Below are positions 1-9,104 of a stretch of 64,000 bases of DNA, one piece after another (within the stretch, counting starts at the first letter, position 1; each line of letters opens with the position of its first letter). The DNA is from Geomonas agri (GTDB lineage Bacteria; Desulfobacterota; Desulfuromonadia; Geobacterales; Geobacteraceae), in the NCBI RefSeq assembly GCF_020179605.1, contig NZ_JAINZO010000001.1, positions 930,001 through 994,000 on the forward strand, written 5' to 3'. The notes beneath the pieces are model-generated. The model was not told the DNA's origin. It saw only the letters and a list, made by a program, of their open reading frames with translations, and did no database searches. The translations under genes were made by a program, and so were the position numbers.

Positions 1-206
1 GGCTCAAGCAGTCGCCGGAATTAAAGAAAAAGATCAGGGTGCTCCCCCTGGTGATCAACGAGCAGAACCTCTACCTGGCTTTTTCCAAGAAGGCGCTGGA
101 GCAGCACAGGGCCCCGGTCGAGCAGATTTCCAAGAGCCTGGCCCGGCTGCGCGGTGATGGGACCGCGGCGCGCATCAACCGGGCCTACCTGTCCGCCATC
201 AAGTGA
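1..206 (+). CDS. Family-3 solute-binding protein, C-terminal fragment
   Basis: The gene enters from outside the window; the reading frame starts at base 3 and ends at TGA 204-206. The visible 67 residues (ending AARINRAYLSAIK) look like the last lobe of a periplasmic SBP_bac_3 protein: a strand resembling VLPLVINEQNLYLAFSK followed by a helix ending with the aligned R-I-N-R-A-Y segment. Such proteins bind amino acids or other small polar ligands for ABC import or for sensing. The following response regulator begins 20 bases downstream, so the two are probably co-transcribed. The N-terminus, signal peptide and ligand site cannot be seen, so the family call is moderate. Confidence 0.6.
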   Translation, partial: LKQSPELKKKIRVLPLVINEQNLYLAFSKKALEQHRAPVEQISKSLARLRGDGTAARINRAYLSAIK

Positions 207-226
207 TCCCGCTGCAAGGAGTTGAG

Positions 227-1648
227 ATGTTTCTTCCCGACAAGGTAAAGCTTTTGATCATCGAGGATGAGGAGGCGGTGCTCAGGGGACTGGCCACCTA
301 CTTCAGCGACTCCGGTTACCAGGTGGAGACCGCTGCCGACGGCGCCGCCGGCCTGGAGGCGTTCCGCAGGGAGTGCCCCGACATCATCTTCACAGACCTG
401 CGCATGCCGGTCCTCTCCGGGCACGAGGTGATCAGGGAGGTGAAGCAGCACTGCCCCGACACCCCGGTGGTGGTGATCTCGGGAACCGGCGTGGTCAAGG
501 ACGCCGTGGAGGCGCTGCGCCTGGGGGCATGGGACTACGTGGAGAAACCCGTGCACGACCTCGAGGCGCTGGAGCACATCGTCAAGAAGGCGCTGGAGCA
601 CAGCATGCTGCGCAACCAGGTGGCGGGGCTCAAGCAGAAGCTCCTTTCCGGTTCGGTGCGCCGCCCGGAGGTGTTCGCCTCCATCGTAACCCGTTCTTCG
701 GTCCTCGGGGGGATCTTCCAGTACATCGAGGTGATCGCACCCACGCCGCAGCCGGTCCTCATCTGCGGCGAGACCGGCACCGGCAAGGAACTCTTCGCGC
801 GCGCGGTGCACGATGCCAGCGGCAGGAAGGGGCGCTTCGTGGCCCTGAACGTGGCGGGGCTGGATGACCAGATGCTTTCCGATACCCTGTTCGGGCACGC
901 GCGCGGGGCCTTCACCGGCGCCGACAAGCAGCGCGACGGGGTGATCGCCCAGGCGGCGGGGGGGACCCTGTTCCTGGACGAGATCGGCGACCTGAACGAG
1001 GCCTCGCAGATCAAGCTCTTGCGCCTCTTGCAGGAGGGGGAGTATTTCCCCCTCGGCGCGGACCACCCCAAAAAGAGCGACGCCCGCATGGTGCTCGCCA
1101 CGCACCGGAACCTCCTGGAGCGGGTGGGGCAGGGGAGCTTCCGCCAGGACCTCTACTACCGCCTGTTCGCCCACCAGGTCTGCATCCCTCCCTTGCGGGA
1201 ACGCCCGGACGACATCCCGCTGCTGCTGGAGCACTTTCTTGCCGAGGCGGCCGCCATGCTGGGCAAGAACAAGCCCACCCCGCCGCGGGAACTCTGCAGC
1301 TACCTTGCCGCCTACGCTTTCCCCGGCAACGTGCGCGAACTGAAGGCCGTGGTCTACGAGGCGGTGACGCGCCACACCCAGGGGGTCCTGTCCATGGCGT
1401 GCTTTCTCAAGGCGATGGGGAGTGCGCCGGCGCCCGCTCCCGCCGCCAGCGCCCAGGCCGGGACCGAGGTGGTGCTGCGCGAAGGCCAGCTGGAGCGCAT
1501 GCCTACCCTGGACGAGGCGGAGGACGTCCTTATCGAGCAGGCCATGCGCCGCGCCGGCAACAACCAGGGGATCGCCGCCGGGTATCTCGGTATCAACCGC
1601 TCGGCGTTGAATAAGAAGCTGATCAAGCGCCGCGAGCGGAGCGTGTGA
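227..1648 (+). CDS. NtrC-family sigma-54-dependent response regulator
   Basis: 473-residue activator of sigma-54 RNA polymerase. Receiver domain at about residues 7-120, with acidic pocket E13/D14, phospho-acceptor D57 (in IIFTDLRMP) and K107. AAA+ domain at about 150-385, with Walker A GETGTGKE at 181-188, the sigma-54 contact loop GAFTGA at 227-232 and Walker B LFLDE ending at 252. C-terminal Fis-type helix-turn-helix (IAAGYLGINRSALNKKL). The ATG at 227 is preferred over the GTG at 203 because AAGGAG lies just upstream; the 203 start would overlap the previous stop. A sigma-54-like promoter for the next gene (MCP) is 180 bases downstream, so that MCP is a plausible target. The cognate kinase is unknown; candidates are the kinases at 3988 and 6493. 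Confidence 0.93.
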   Translation: MFLPDKVKLLIIEDEEAVLRGLATYFSDSGYQVETAADGAAGLEAFRRECPDIIFTDLRMPVLSGHEVIREVKQHCPDTPVVVISGTGVVKDAVEALRLGAWDYVEKPVHDLEALEHIVKKALEHSMLRNQVAGLKQKLLSGSVRRPEVFASIVTRSSVLGGIFQYIEVIAPTPQPVLICGETGTGKELFARAVHDASGRKGRFVALNVAGLDDQMLSDTLFGHARGAFTGADKQRDGVIAQAAGGTLFLDEIGDLNEASQIKLLRLLQEGEYFPLGADHPKKSDARMVLATHRNLLERVGQGSFRQDLYYRLFAHQVCIPPLRERPDDIPLLLEHFLAEAAAMLGKNKPTPPRELCSYLAAYAFPGNVRELKAVVYEAVTRHTQGVLSMACFLKAMGSAPAPAPAASAQAGTEVVLREGQLERMPTLDEAEDVLIEQAMRRAGNNQGIAAGYLGINRSALNKKLIKRRERSV

Positions 1649-1824
1649 AGCTGCCGGCCGGACCGGTCGGAAAAATTTCCCAGCGCCGAACATTTTCCCA
1701 TCCTGGCAACTGACTGAAATGAAAGGGGGCTTTGCCGGGAAGACCATCCCCTTGGGAATATTTTCCTACCCCCCCTCGTCCCCGCTTTACGGCGTAACCC
1801 ATCGATCTTGCAGCGTTATTAATG

Positions 1825-1841
1825 TTGGCAACCTCCTTGCT
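1825..1841 (+). promoter_or_regulatory. Candidate sigma-54 promoter of the Cache MCP
   Basis: TTGGCAACCTCCTTGCT has the -24 GG and -12 GC separated by 10 bases, as the TGGCAC-N5-TTGC consensus requires. It lies about 57 bases before the MCP start and directly after an NtrC-type activator gene. No enhancer site was identified. Confidence 0.6.
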
Positions 1842-1897
1842 ATTACCATGGTGGCTCCCGCGGCACGGGGCTCCAATCCAGCCAGGAGGAAGAAACG

Positions 1898-3952
1898 ATG
1901 CTCAACCTGAATAACCTGTCCATGCGGAACAAACTGCTGGTGACCCTTTTGCCCCTGCTCGTGTTGCTGATCCTGGGCACGGTCTTTTTTGCGTACAAGG
2001 TCTCCAGCGGCATTGTGCGTGAAAACGCCTACCAGGAGGCGGCCCTTCTGTCGCGCAACTACGGCAGCCAGATGGCGGTGGACCTCGAGAACGCGATGAC
2101 GACGGTTCGGGTCATGTCCCAGCAGTTCGCCGGGATGGACCGTTACCCAGCCGGGGCGCGGCGCGACATGATCGACGCCATGATGAAGCAGGCCACCGCC
2201 AAGAACGACTGGGCGCTCTCGTTCTGGTGCATCTACGAGCCCAACGCACTGGACGGCCTCGATGCGCACAACGTCAACAAGGTGGGGAGTAACGACAAGG
2301 GGAGGTTTACGCCGGGGTACTTCAAGTCCAACGGCAAGCTGGAGCCTTCGACCACCACCGAGGCCGACGCGGGAAGCAAGGACTACTACCTGCTCCCCAA
2401 GAAGCGGCAGACGGAAACGGTGCTGAACCCGTACTGGGACGTCTATTCCGGCGACACCAGCAAGCGCAAGATCCTCATGACCAGCTGCATCGTGCCGATC
2501 TTCCACGGCACCACCTTCGTCGGCGTGGTCGGGGTCGACATCGAGCTGGGCGGGTTGAGCTCCAAACTGGCCCAGTTCAAGCCGCTGGGTTCTGGGTACG
2601 CCTTCCTGGCCGGCAACAACGGCGAACTGCTCGCCTACCCGACCAAGGAGCTTTTGGGCAAGAACGTCGCGGAGGCGCTCCCGGCCGAGCATAAGCAGCC
2701 CGTGCAACAGGCCATCGCCACCGGTAAGGAATACCTGATCGAGAGCTGCCGGCTCCCCGGCTCGCCCGCCGACTCGCTGGTAGTGTTTGCACCGCTCACC
2801 ATAGGGAAAGCCACCGACCTCCCCTGGTCCTTCGCTGTCAGCGTCCCGGTCTCCTCGGTGCTTGCCAAGACCCGCACCATGGCCGGTTCGCTCACCCTGG
2901 TCGGCTGCCTGGCGCTATGCTGCCTGGCCGCGGTGATCGTCCTGGTGGCCGCCACCATCAGCAAGCCGCTGCGCGAACTCTACCAGCGCGTCTCCGACAT
3001 CGCCGAAGGGGAGGGCGACCTGACCCGGCGCATCGACCTGGGCGAGCGCAGCGACGAGGTGGGGCTGCTGGCGGGCAAATTCAACCTCTTCGTGGACAAG
3101 ATGCGCTTGATGATCCTCGATATCGCCGAGGCATCACGCAGCCTGGCCGCCGACTCGCTATCGCTCAACGGCACCTCCTCGAGTATTTCGGTGGGGGCCG
3201 AGGAAGTGGCCTCGCAGACGGTTACCGTGGCCACCGCCAGCGAGGAGATGGCCGCCACCGCCGCCGACATCGCCTCCAACTGCCACCTCGCAGCGGACGG
3301 CGCCAAAGAGGCGGCCGACGCCACCCAGGCCGGATTCCGGGTAGTCTCCAGCACCGTGGCCGGGATCAGGGAGAGGGGCGAGATGACCCGCGCCAGCGCC
3401 AAGGCCGTCACCACCCTGGGTGAGCGCTCCGAGCAGATCGGTGCCATCGTGGCGACCATCGAGGACATCGCGGACCAGACCAACCTGCTGGCCTTGAACG
3501 CCGCCATCGAGGCGGCCCGGGCCGGCGAGCAGGGGCGCGGCTTCGCGGTGGTGGCCGACGAGGTGCGGGCTCTGGCCGAGCGTACCACCCGCGCCACCAA
3601 GGAAATCGGCGACATGATCAAGGCGATCCAGCAGGAAACCAGGAGTGCCATCACCGCCATGGAAGAGGGGGTGCACGCCACCGAACGCGGCGCCGCCGAG
3701 GCAGCCCAACTGGAGAGCGCCCTGTCGCGGATTTTGGAGCAGGTCAACGCGGTCAGCATGCAGGTGAGCCAGATCGCCACCGCCGCCGAGGAACAGACGG
3801 CGACCACCAGCGAGATAACCAGTAACATCCAGAGCGTGACCAGCGCGGTGCAGCTGACCGCCCAGGGGGCGCACCAGACGGCCACCACGGCCTCCCAGCT
3901 CGCCGAGGTCTCCGGCACGCTGCAGGGGATCGTAGCCAAGTTCAAGCTCTAG
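1898..3952 (+). CDS. Methyl-accepting chemotaxis protein with Cache sensor domain
   Basis: 684-residue transmembrane chemoreceptor. An N-terminal membrane segment lies at about residues 10-32 and a periplasmic double-Cache-like ligand domain at about 33-315 (signature stretch [20 protein letters not shown]). A second membrane segment at about 325-348 is followed by a HAMP domain at about 348-402 and the long cytoplasmic MCP signalling coiled coil to the end. The hairpin tip that contacts CheA/CheW is recognisable around 515-560 ([20 protein letters not shown]). There is no C-terminal CheR-binding pentapeptide. The start has AGGAGGAAGAAACG upstream. The ligand is unknown; Cache receptors often bind organic or amino acids. 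Confidence 0.93.
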   Translation: MLNLNNLSMRNKLLVTLLPLLVLLILGTVFFAYKVSSGIVRENAYQEAALLSRNYGSQMAVDLENAMTTVRVMSQQFAGMDRYPAGARRDMIDAMMKQATAKNDWALSFWCIYEPNALDGLDAHNVNKVGSNDKGRFTPGYFKSNGKLEPSTTTEADAGSKDYYLLPKKRQTETVLNPYWDVYSGDTSKRKILMTSCIVPIFHGTTFVGVVGVDIELGGLSSKLAQFKPLGSGYAFLAGNNGELLAYPTKELLGKNVAEALPAEHKQPVQQAIATGKEYLIESCRLPGSPADSLVVFAPLTIGKATDLPWSFAVSVPVSSVLAKTRTMAGSLTLVGCLALCCLAAVIVLVAATISKPLRELYQRVSDIAEGEGDLTRRIDLGERSDEVGLLAGKFNLFVDKMRLMILDIAEASRSLAADSLSLNGTSSSISVGAEEVASQTVTVATASEEMAATAADIASNCHLAADGAKEAADATQAGFRVVSSTVAGIRERGEMTRASAKAVTTLGERSEQIGAIVATIEDIADQTNLLALNAAIEAARAGEQGRGFAVVADEVRALAERTTRATKEIGDMIKAIQQETRSAITAMEEGVHATERGAAEAAQLESALSRILEQVNAVSMQVSQIATAAEEQTATTSEITSNIQSVTSAVQLTAQGAHQTATTASQLAEVSGTLQGIVAKFKL

Positions 3953-3987
3953 GGGCCGTAACCGGGGCGCCGTACCGGAAGGTAGCC

Positions 3988-6489
3988 ATGATGAAACTGC
4001 GACTGAAATACCTGTTGGCCTCACTGTTCCTGGCGCTGCTGCTGGTCGGGAGGGTGGAGGCGGACCCTCCTGACTGGAAGCCCACCGCGCTCCCCCTCAG
4101 CACCCAGGAGCGCGCCTGGCTCGCGTCCCACCCGGTGGTGCGCGTCCGGGTCAGTCGCAACTACCCCCCCTTCGAATTCTTCGCCGAGGGGCGCTTCCAG
4201 GGCATGGCCTGGGATTACCTGGAGATCCTGGGGCGGGAGCTGGGAGTAACGTTCCAGCCCGCGCCGGACATGCCCTGGGGGCAGGCGCTCTCCTCGCTGG
4301 AACAAAAGACAGGGGTCGACATGGTGCTCATGATCACGCCCGATCCCTCGCGCCGCAGCTTCGTGGAATTCACCGCCGAATACCTCAGCTTCCCGCAGGT
4401 CATCTTCACCAGGAAGGACTTCCGGTTCATCGCATCGCTGGCCGATCTCAACGACGGGAGCGTAGCCACCGAGAAGGGGTTCATCGAGGCGGAACGCCTG
4501 CGCCGCGACCTACCCCACCTGAAGGTCGTCGAGGCTCCCTCCACCGCGCGGGCACTCGAGCTGGTCGCCACCGGTGCGGCCGACGCGTGCGTGGCGAACC
4601 TTGCGGTCGGCAGCTACCTGATGGCGCAAAAGGGGCTGGCAGACCTCAAGGTGGCGGCGCCGTCGATCTACCCCGAGGAGACGTACGCGGTCGGGGTGCG
4701 CAAGGACTGGGCCCCGCTGGCGCGCATCCTGGACAAGGGACTGGCTGCTATCCCCCAGTCGCAGAGGCAGCAGATCCAGCAGCGCTGGCTCTCCATCCGC
4801 TACGAGCACGGCCTGCGCCCGATCGACATCCTGGCGTGGGTGCTGGGCGTCGCCGTGGTGGCGCTTGCCTTCATCCTGCAGTTGCGCCGTATGGTTCAGC
4901 ACCGCACCGCGGAACTGGAGCGGGTGATCGAGGAGCAGGGTCGCACCGAGTCGGCGCTGCGGCAGCGCGAGACCGAGCTGCAGTCGCTGTACATGGCGGC
5001 CCCCATCGGCATCGCCTACGTCAAGGACCGGGTCATGTTGCGGGTTAACGATGCGCTCTGCAGGCAGTCCGGGTTCAGCCGCGAGGAACTGGTCGGCAAC
5101 AGCACCCGCATCTTCTACCCCTCGGATGCGGCCTGGGAGGCCGCCGCTGAGAAGCTCTACCAGGAGTCGGTCATCGAAAACGGCGCAGCCGCAGAAATGC
5201 CGCTCTTCACCAAGAACGGCGACGCAACCGATGTGCTGGTCAGCGTCGCCCCCCTCGCGCGGGGCGACCTGTCCGCCGGTTACGTCGCCATGGTGCTGGA
5301 CATCACGGAGAGGAAAAAGGCTGTGCTTGCGCTGAAAGAGAGCGAGGAACGTTTCCAGACCATCTTCAACGAGAGCCCGATCCGCATCGTCTTGAACGAA
5401 CTGGAGCGGGGCACCTACGTCGACGTGAACAAGACCTTCTGCGAGGTGGCGGGGATCTCCCGCGAAGAGGCCGTCGGCAAGACCCCGGAGCAGTTGGGGC
5501 TGATCACGCACGAAGACCACGAACGGCTGGTGGGACTTCTCACTCGCAACGGCAGTATCGAGCAGGAAGAGATCGTTTCGGTCATGGAAGGGGTGGAGAC
5601 CGTCGCCCTGCTTTCCACGCGGATCATCGAGATAGGGAACGTGCCGGTCGCGCTTTCCATGCTGCAGGACATCACCGCGCGCAAGCGGGCCGAGGAGGCC
5701 CTGATCCAGAACGAGAAGATGACCATGATCGCGGGGATGGCGGCCGGCGTGGCGCACGAGGTGAACAACCCGCTGGGCATCATCGCTCAGGACCTGCAGA
5801 ACCTGGAACGGCGCCTGTCTCCGGCCCTGCCCGGCAACAATGCGGCGGCCGCCAAGCTCGGGCTCGACCTCGGACTGGTGGAACGCTACCTCGAAGCCAG
5901 GGAGATCACCGGCTATCTCTCCAGCATGCGCAAGGCGGTGAAGAGGGCTTCCCTCATCATCTCGGGCATGCTCCAGTTCAGCCGGGCCAGCGGAGCCAAG
6001 CAGCAGCTGGTGACCCTGGAAGAGGTGATGGAGCAGTCGCTGCAGCTTGCCCTGAGCGACTTCGACTTGCGCACTCGCTACGATTTCAGGAACCTCAGCC
6101 TCGCCAAGGAGTACGATGCCGCAGCACCCAAGGCGTCGTTGTGCGTCCCGGAGATGGAACAGGTCTTCATCAACCTCCTGAAGAACGCGGCCCAGGCCCT
6201 GCTGCACGAGGGGGCCAAGGGGGCGCAAATCCGGATCAGGACCTGGCACGACGCCGAACGCGTCTTCGTCTCCATCGCGGACAACGGCCCGGGCATGAGC
6301 GAGAGCGTGCGTCGGCGCATCTTCGATCCCTTCTTCACCACCAAGGAGATCGGTTCCGGCACCGGCCTCGGGCTTTCCATTTCCTACGCCATCGTGACCA
6401 AGAACCACCGGGGCGAAATATCTGTCGAGTCGGCGGAAGGGCAGGGAAGCTGCTTCACCGTCTCCCTGCCGCGCACCGCAAAGGAGTAA
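3988..6489 (+). CDS. Histidine kinase with periplasmic solute-binding sensor domain and two PAS domains
   Basis: 833 residues. A signal peptide/membrane anchor (about 5-25, hydrophobic stretch ending GRVEA) is followed by an SBP_bac_3 sensor domain at about 45-265. A membrane helix at about 280-300 (ILAWVLGVAVVALAFIL) and a short coiled coil lead into two PAS domains at about 330-450 and 455-570. HisKA follows with phospho-acceptor H590 in GVAHEVNNP, then HATPase_c with N box NLLKNAAQAL, G1 DNGPGM and G2 GSGTGLGL. All catalytic motifs look intact. The stop lies 3 bases before the next gene's ATG, so the two are one operon. The SBP domain suggests direct sensing of an amino-acid-like ligand, as in BvgS/EvgS-type sensors; the ligand is not inferable. 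Confidence 0.92.
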   Translation: MMKLRLKYLLASLFLALLLVGRVEADPPDWKPTALPLSTQERAWLASHPVVRVRVSRNYPPFEFFAEGRFQGMAWDYLEILGRELGVTFQPAPDMPWGQALSSLEQKTGVDMVLMITPDPSRRSFVEFTAEYLSFPQVIFTRKDFRFIASLADLNDGSVATEKGFIEAERLRRDLPHLKVVEAPSTARALELVATGAADACVANLAVGSYLMAQKGLADLKVAAPSIYPEETYAVGVRKDWAPLARILDKGLAAIPQSQRQQIQQRWLSIRYEHGLRPIDILAWVLGVAVVALAFILQLRRMVQHRTAELERVIEEQGRTESALRQRETELQSLYMAAPIGIAYVKDRVMLRVNDALCRQSGFSREELVGNSTRIFYPSDAAWEAAAEKLYQESVIENGAAAEMPLFTKNGDATDVLVSVAPLARGDLSAGYVAMVLDITERKKAVLALKESEERFQTIFNESPIRIVLNELERGTYVDVNKTFCEVAGISREEAVGKTPEQLGLITHEDHERLVGLLTRNGSIEQEEIVSVMEGVETVALLSTRIIEIGNVPVALSMLQDITARKRAEEALIQNEKMTMIAGMAAGVAHEVNNPLGIIAQDLQNLERRLSPALPGNNAAAAKLGLDLGLVERYLEAREITGYLSSMRKAVKRASLIISGMLQFSRASGAKQQLVTLEEVMEQSLQLALSDFDLRTRYDFRNLSLAKEYDAAAPKASLCVPEMEQVFINLLKNAAQALLHEGAKGAQIRIRTWHDAERVFVSIADNGPGMSESVRRRIFDPFFTTKEIGSGTGLGLSISYAIVTKNHRGEISVESAEGQGSCFTVSLPRTAKE

Positions 6490-6492
6490 GCC

Positions 6493-8958
6493 ATGTTCCC
6501 CCAGCATAGAAACCTGACCGTCCTCACCATCGACGACGACGCCGACATGCGGCGCAGTATCGTCTCCTACCTGGAGGACGTAGGCTTCACCGTGTACCAG
6601 GCCTCGGGCGGCAGGCAGGGACTGGAGATGTTCGAGGTGAACCGGCCGGACCTGGTGTTCACCGACCTGATGATGCCGGAGGTGGACGGGTTGGCCGTGG
6701 TCAAGGAGATTACGCGGGTGAGCCGGGAAACCCCGGTGGTGGTCATCTCCGGCAACGGCTCGGTGAGCTACGCCATCGAGGCGGTGCGGCAGGGCGCATG
6801 GGACTACATCACCAAGCCCATCCTCGAATTCTCGGTGATCGACGAGGTAATACGGCAGGTGCTCGAGCGGGCCGAGTCGATGCGGGTCGAGCGGAGCTAC
6901 CAGGAGAGCCTCAAGAAGGCGGTGCTGAGCCAACAGCGCCAGATCACGGTCATCGAGACTACCGACCCGCTGACCAGGCTCCCCGTGCGTCCCCAGATGC
7001 AGGAGAAGTTCAGCCAGGTGATCCTCAACTCCGGCTTCAGCGGCGACCTGTTCGTGCTGCTCCTGGAACTGGAGAACTTCAAGACGGTCACCGAACTGTT
7101 TGGCCACGACGCGAGGCAGGCGCTTCTAACCGAAGTGGCGGCGAGGCTCAAGACGCTGGTGCGGCGGGATGTGTGGGTGTACCGCTCGGGGGCGGACCAG
7201 TTTGCCGTCCTCGCGGCCAACGATCCCGACGTGCAAAGCTGCATCAAGGCGACCCTCTCCCTCCTGGATGAGCCGGTCAAGGTGCAGGGGCAGGAAGTGG
7301 ATGCCTCCTACAGCATGGGCATCGCCACCTTCCCCTACGACGGTGAGTCGATGGAAACCCTGCTGCAGCACGCCGACATCGCCCGCGCCAACGCGCGGAT
7401 CTCCGGGCGCAACCGTTACTTCTTCTACTCCCGCGAGCTGTGGGACCAGGTGCAGGACCGGGTGGCGCTGGAGGTGGGGCTGCGCAGGGCACTGGCTCGG
7501 CGCGAGTACGAACTGCACTACCAGCCCAAGGTCGATGCCGCGAGCGGCACGATGCTGGGGGTGGAGGCGCTGCTGCGCTGGCGCCCATCCCGGAGTGAAA
7601 AGCTGGTCTCGCCGGCGGTGTTCATCCCGGTACTGGAGCAAAGCGGTCTCATCGTCGAGGTCGGGGCCTGGGCGCTGTCGGCCGCCTGTCGGCAGCACGC
7701 CGAGTGGCGCAAAAGGGGGATGGGACCTGTCACCCTCGCCGTCAACGTCGCCGCCGCCCACTTCGAGACCGGCGAGTTGCCGCGGCTGGTCGAGCGGGTG
7801 TTGCACGAAACGGGGATGGAGCCGGGACTGCTCTGCCTGGAACTGACCGAGAGCACCCTGGTCCAGGAGACCGAGACAGTGGTCGCCACGCTGCACGAGC
7901 TGCGCAGGCTGGGGGTGAAACTCGCCATCGACGACTTCGGCACCGGCTACTCCTCGCTTGCCTATCTGAAGGACCTCCCCATCGACGAGCTGAAGATAGA
8001 CCGCTCCTTCGTCGAGCACCTTCCCGGAGACCAGTCCACCCTCACCATCGTGTCGTCGCTTCTGGAACTGGCGGCCAAGATGAGGTTGGGCGTGGTGGCC
8101 GAAGGGGTGGAGAACGCGGAACAGGCGGAAGTGCTGGCCAGCCTGGGATGCCGCGAACTGCAGGGCTTTCTTTTCTCGCCGCCGCTGCCGCACGAGGAGC
8201 TCATGCTCTGGTGGCGCGCCCGGGAGGCCGAACCGGCGCGGGGGGCGGCCTGGGGGGAGGAAAAGATCGGCGAACTCGCCGGCGGCATCGCGCACGACTT
8301 CAAGAACATCATCACCGGCATCGTGGGGAACCTCACCCTGGCGCAGATCCACCTGGAGGAGAACCACGAGTCGGCGGAGCCGCTCAGGAGGGTGGCCCAG
8401 GCGAGCCTCAGGGCGACGGAGCTGGCCCAGAAGCTGATGGAACTTTCCAAGCCGGGGGCGGTGCGGCGCAAGGCGGTGCCGGTGCGCGCCGCTGTCGAAG
8501 AGTGCATCGCCCTGACCCTGGCCGGTTCCGATACCCGGTGCGAGGTCGACGTGGCCGGCGACGTGGCGGACTTGTACATGGACCAGGGTGAGTTCTTCCA
8601 GATACTGAACAACCTGGTCCTCAATGCGGCACAGGCGCTTTCCCCGCAGGGAAATATCACCGTAGCGGCCGAGAACGAGGCGGCCGGTGCTGTGAGTGCG
8701 GGGACACCACGGGTGCGGCTCACGGTGCGCGACGACGGCTGCGGCATGAGCGCGGAGGTGCTCGAGAAGGCGCTGCTCCCGTATTTCACTACCAAGCCTG
8801 CCGGCAACGGCCTCGGGCTCGCCTCGACTAAAACGCTGGTGGACCGAAACGGCGGTGTGCTGAACATCGAATCGGCACCAGGCCGCGGCACCTGCGTGGA
8901 ACTTCTGCTGCCGGCGTGCCCTGGAGGAGAAACAGCTTCCACTGCAGTCAATCGGTAA
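6493..8958 (+). CDS. Composite response regulator: REC, degenerate GGDEF, EAL, histidine-kinase module
   Basis: 821 residues. REC at about 8-125 with phospho-acceptor D58 (VFTDLMMP). GGDEF-like domain at about 150-300, but the signature is SGADQF (about 232-237), so cyclase activity is unlikely. EAL phosphodiesterase domain at about 320-565 keeps its core motifs (EALLRW with E358, ELTES, DDFGTGYSSL, KIDRSFV, AEGVEN). A kinase-like module at about 590-815 has an H box GGIAHDFKNIITG (H601), N box NNLVLNAAQAL, G1 DDGCGM and G2 NGLGLA. It may therefore hydrolyse cyclic-di-GMP and also autophosphorylate. It starts 3 bases after the SBP-PAS kinase stop, so that kinase is its likely partner. The open frame is continuous, with no sign of a frameshifted join. 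Confidence 0.9.
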   Translation: MFPQHRNLTVLTIDDDADMRRSIVSYLEDVGFTVYQASGGRQGLEMFEVNRPDLVFTDLMMPEVDGLAVVKEITRVSRETPVVVISGNGSVSYAIEAVRQGAWDYITKPILEFSVIDEVIRQVLERAESMRVERSYQESLKKAVLSQQRQITVIETTDPLTRLPVRPQMQEKFSQVILNSGFSGDLFVLLLELENFKTVTELFGHDARQALLTEVAARLKTLVRRDVWVYRSGADQFAVLAANDPDVQSCIKATLSLLDEPVKVQGQEVDASYSMGIATFPYDGESMETLLQHADIARANARISGRNRYFFYSRELWDQVQDRVALEVGLRRALARREYELHYQPKVDAASGTMLGVEALLRWRPSRSEKLVSPAVFIPVLEQSGLIVEVGAWALSAACRQHAEWRKRGMGPVTLAVNVAAAHFETGELPRLVERVLHETGMEPGLLCLELTESTLVQETETVVATLHELRRLGVKLAIDDFGTGYSSLAYLKDLPIDELKIDRSFVEHLPGDQSTLTIVSSLLELAAKMRLGVVAEGVENAEQAEVLASLGCRELQGFLFSPPLPHEELMLWWRAREAEPARGAAWGEEKIGELAGGIAHDFKNIITGIVGNLTLAQIHLEENHESAEPLRRVAQASLRATELAQKLMELSKPGAVRRKAVPVRAAVEECIALTLAGSDTRCEVDVAGDVADLYMDQGEFFQILNNLVLNAAQALSPQGNITVAAENEAAGAVSAGTPRVRLTVRDDGCGMSAEVLEKALLPYFTTKPAGNGLGLASTKTLVDRNGGVLNIESAPGRGTCVELLLPACPGGETASTAVNR

Positions 8959-8997
8959 CGCGGCAAAATATTGTCCGGTGACTTATGTGGAAATGTT

Positions 8998-9027
8998 TTG
9001 CTTTTGCCCAGGCAATCGCGCTATAAG
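8998..9027 (+). promoter_or_regulatory. Weak sigma-70-type promoter candidate
   Basis: TTGCTT and TATAAG separated by 18 bases, about 78 bases before the ATG of the UPF0597 gene. The -35 match is weak, so this is only a candidate. Confidence 0.3.
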
Positions 9028-9104
9028 AGGTGGCCGAGAGGGGCGGGGCTGTGCGACAGGCCTCCTGGTCCGTTCTGCAAAGCAATGAATAAAAGTGAGG
9101 CAGC

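Noticed and set aside
4510..7107. Very long open frames on the minus strand opposite the kinase genes (865 codons), with similar ones at 26175-28271 and 28613-30859
   Set aside because: They are shadows of high-GC genes: no ribosome sites, low-complexity His/Leu/Gly/Asp composition, and they lie opposite clear protein families.
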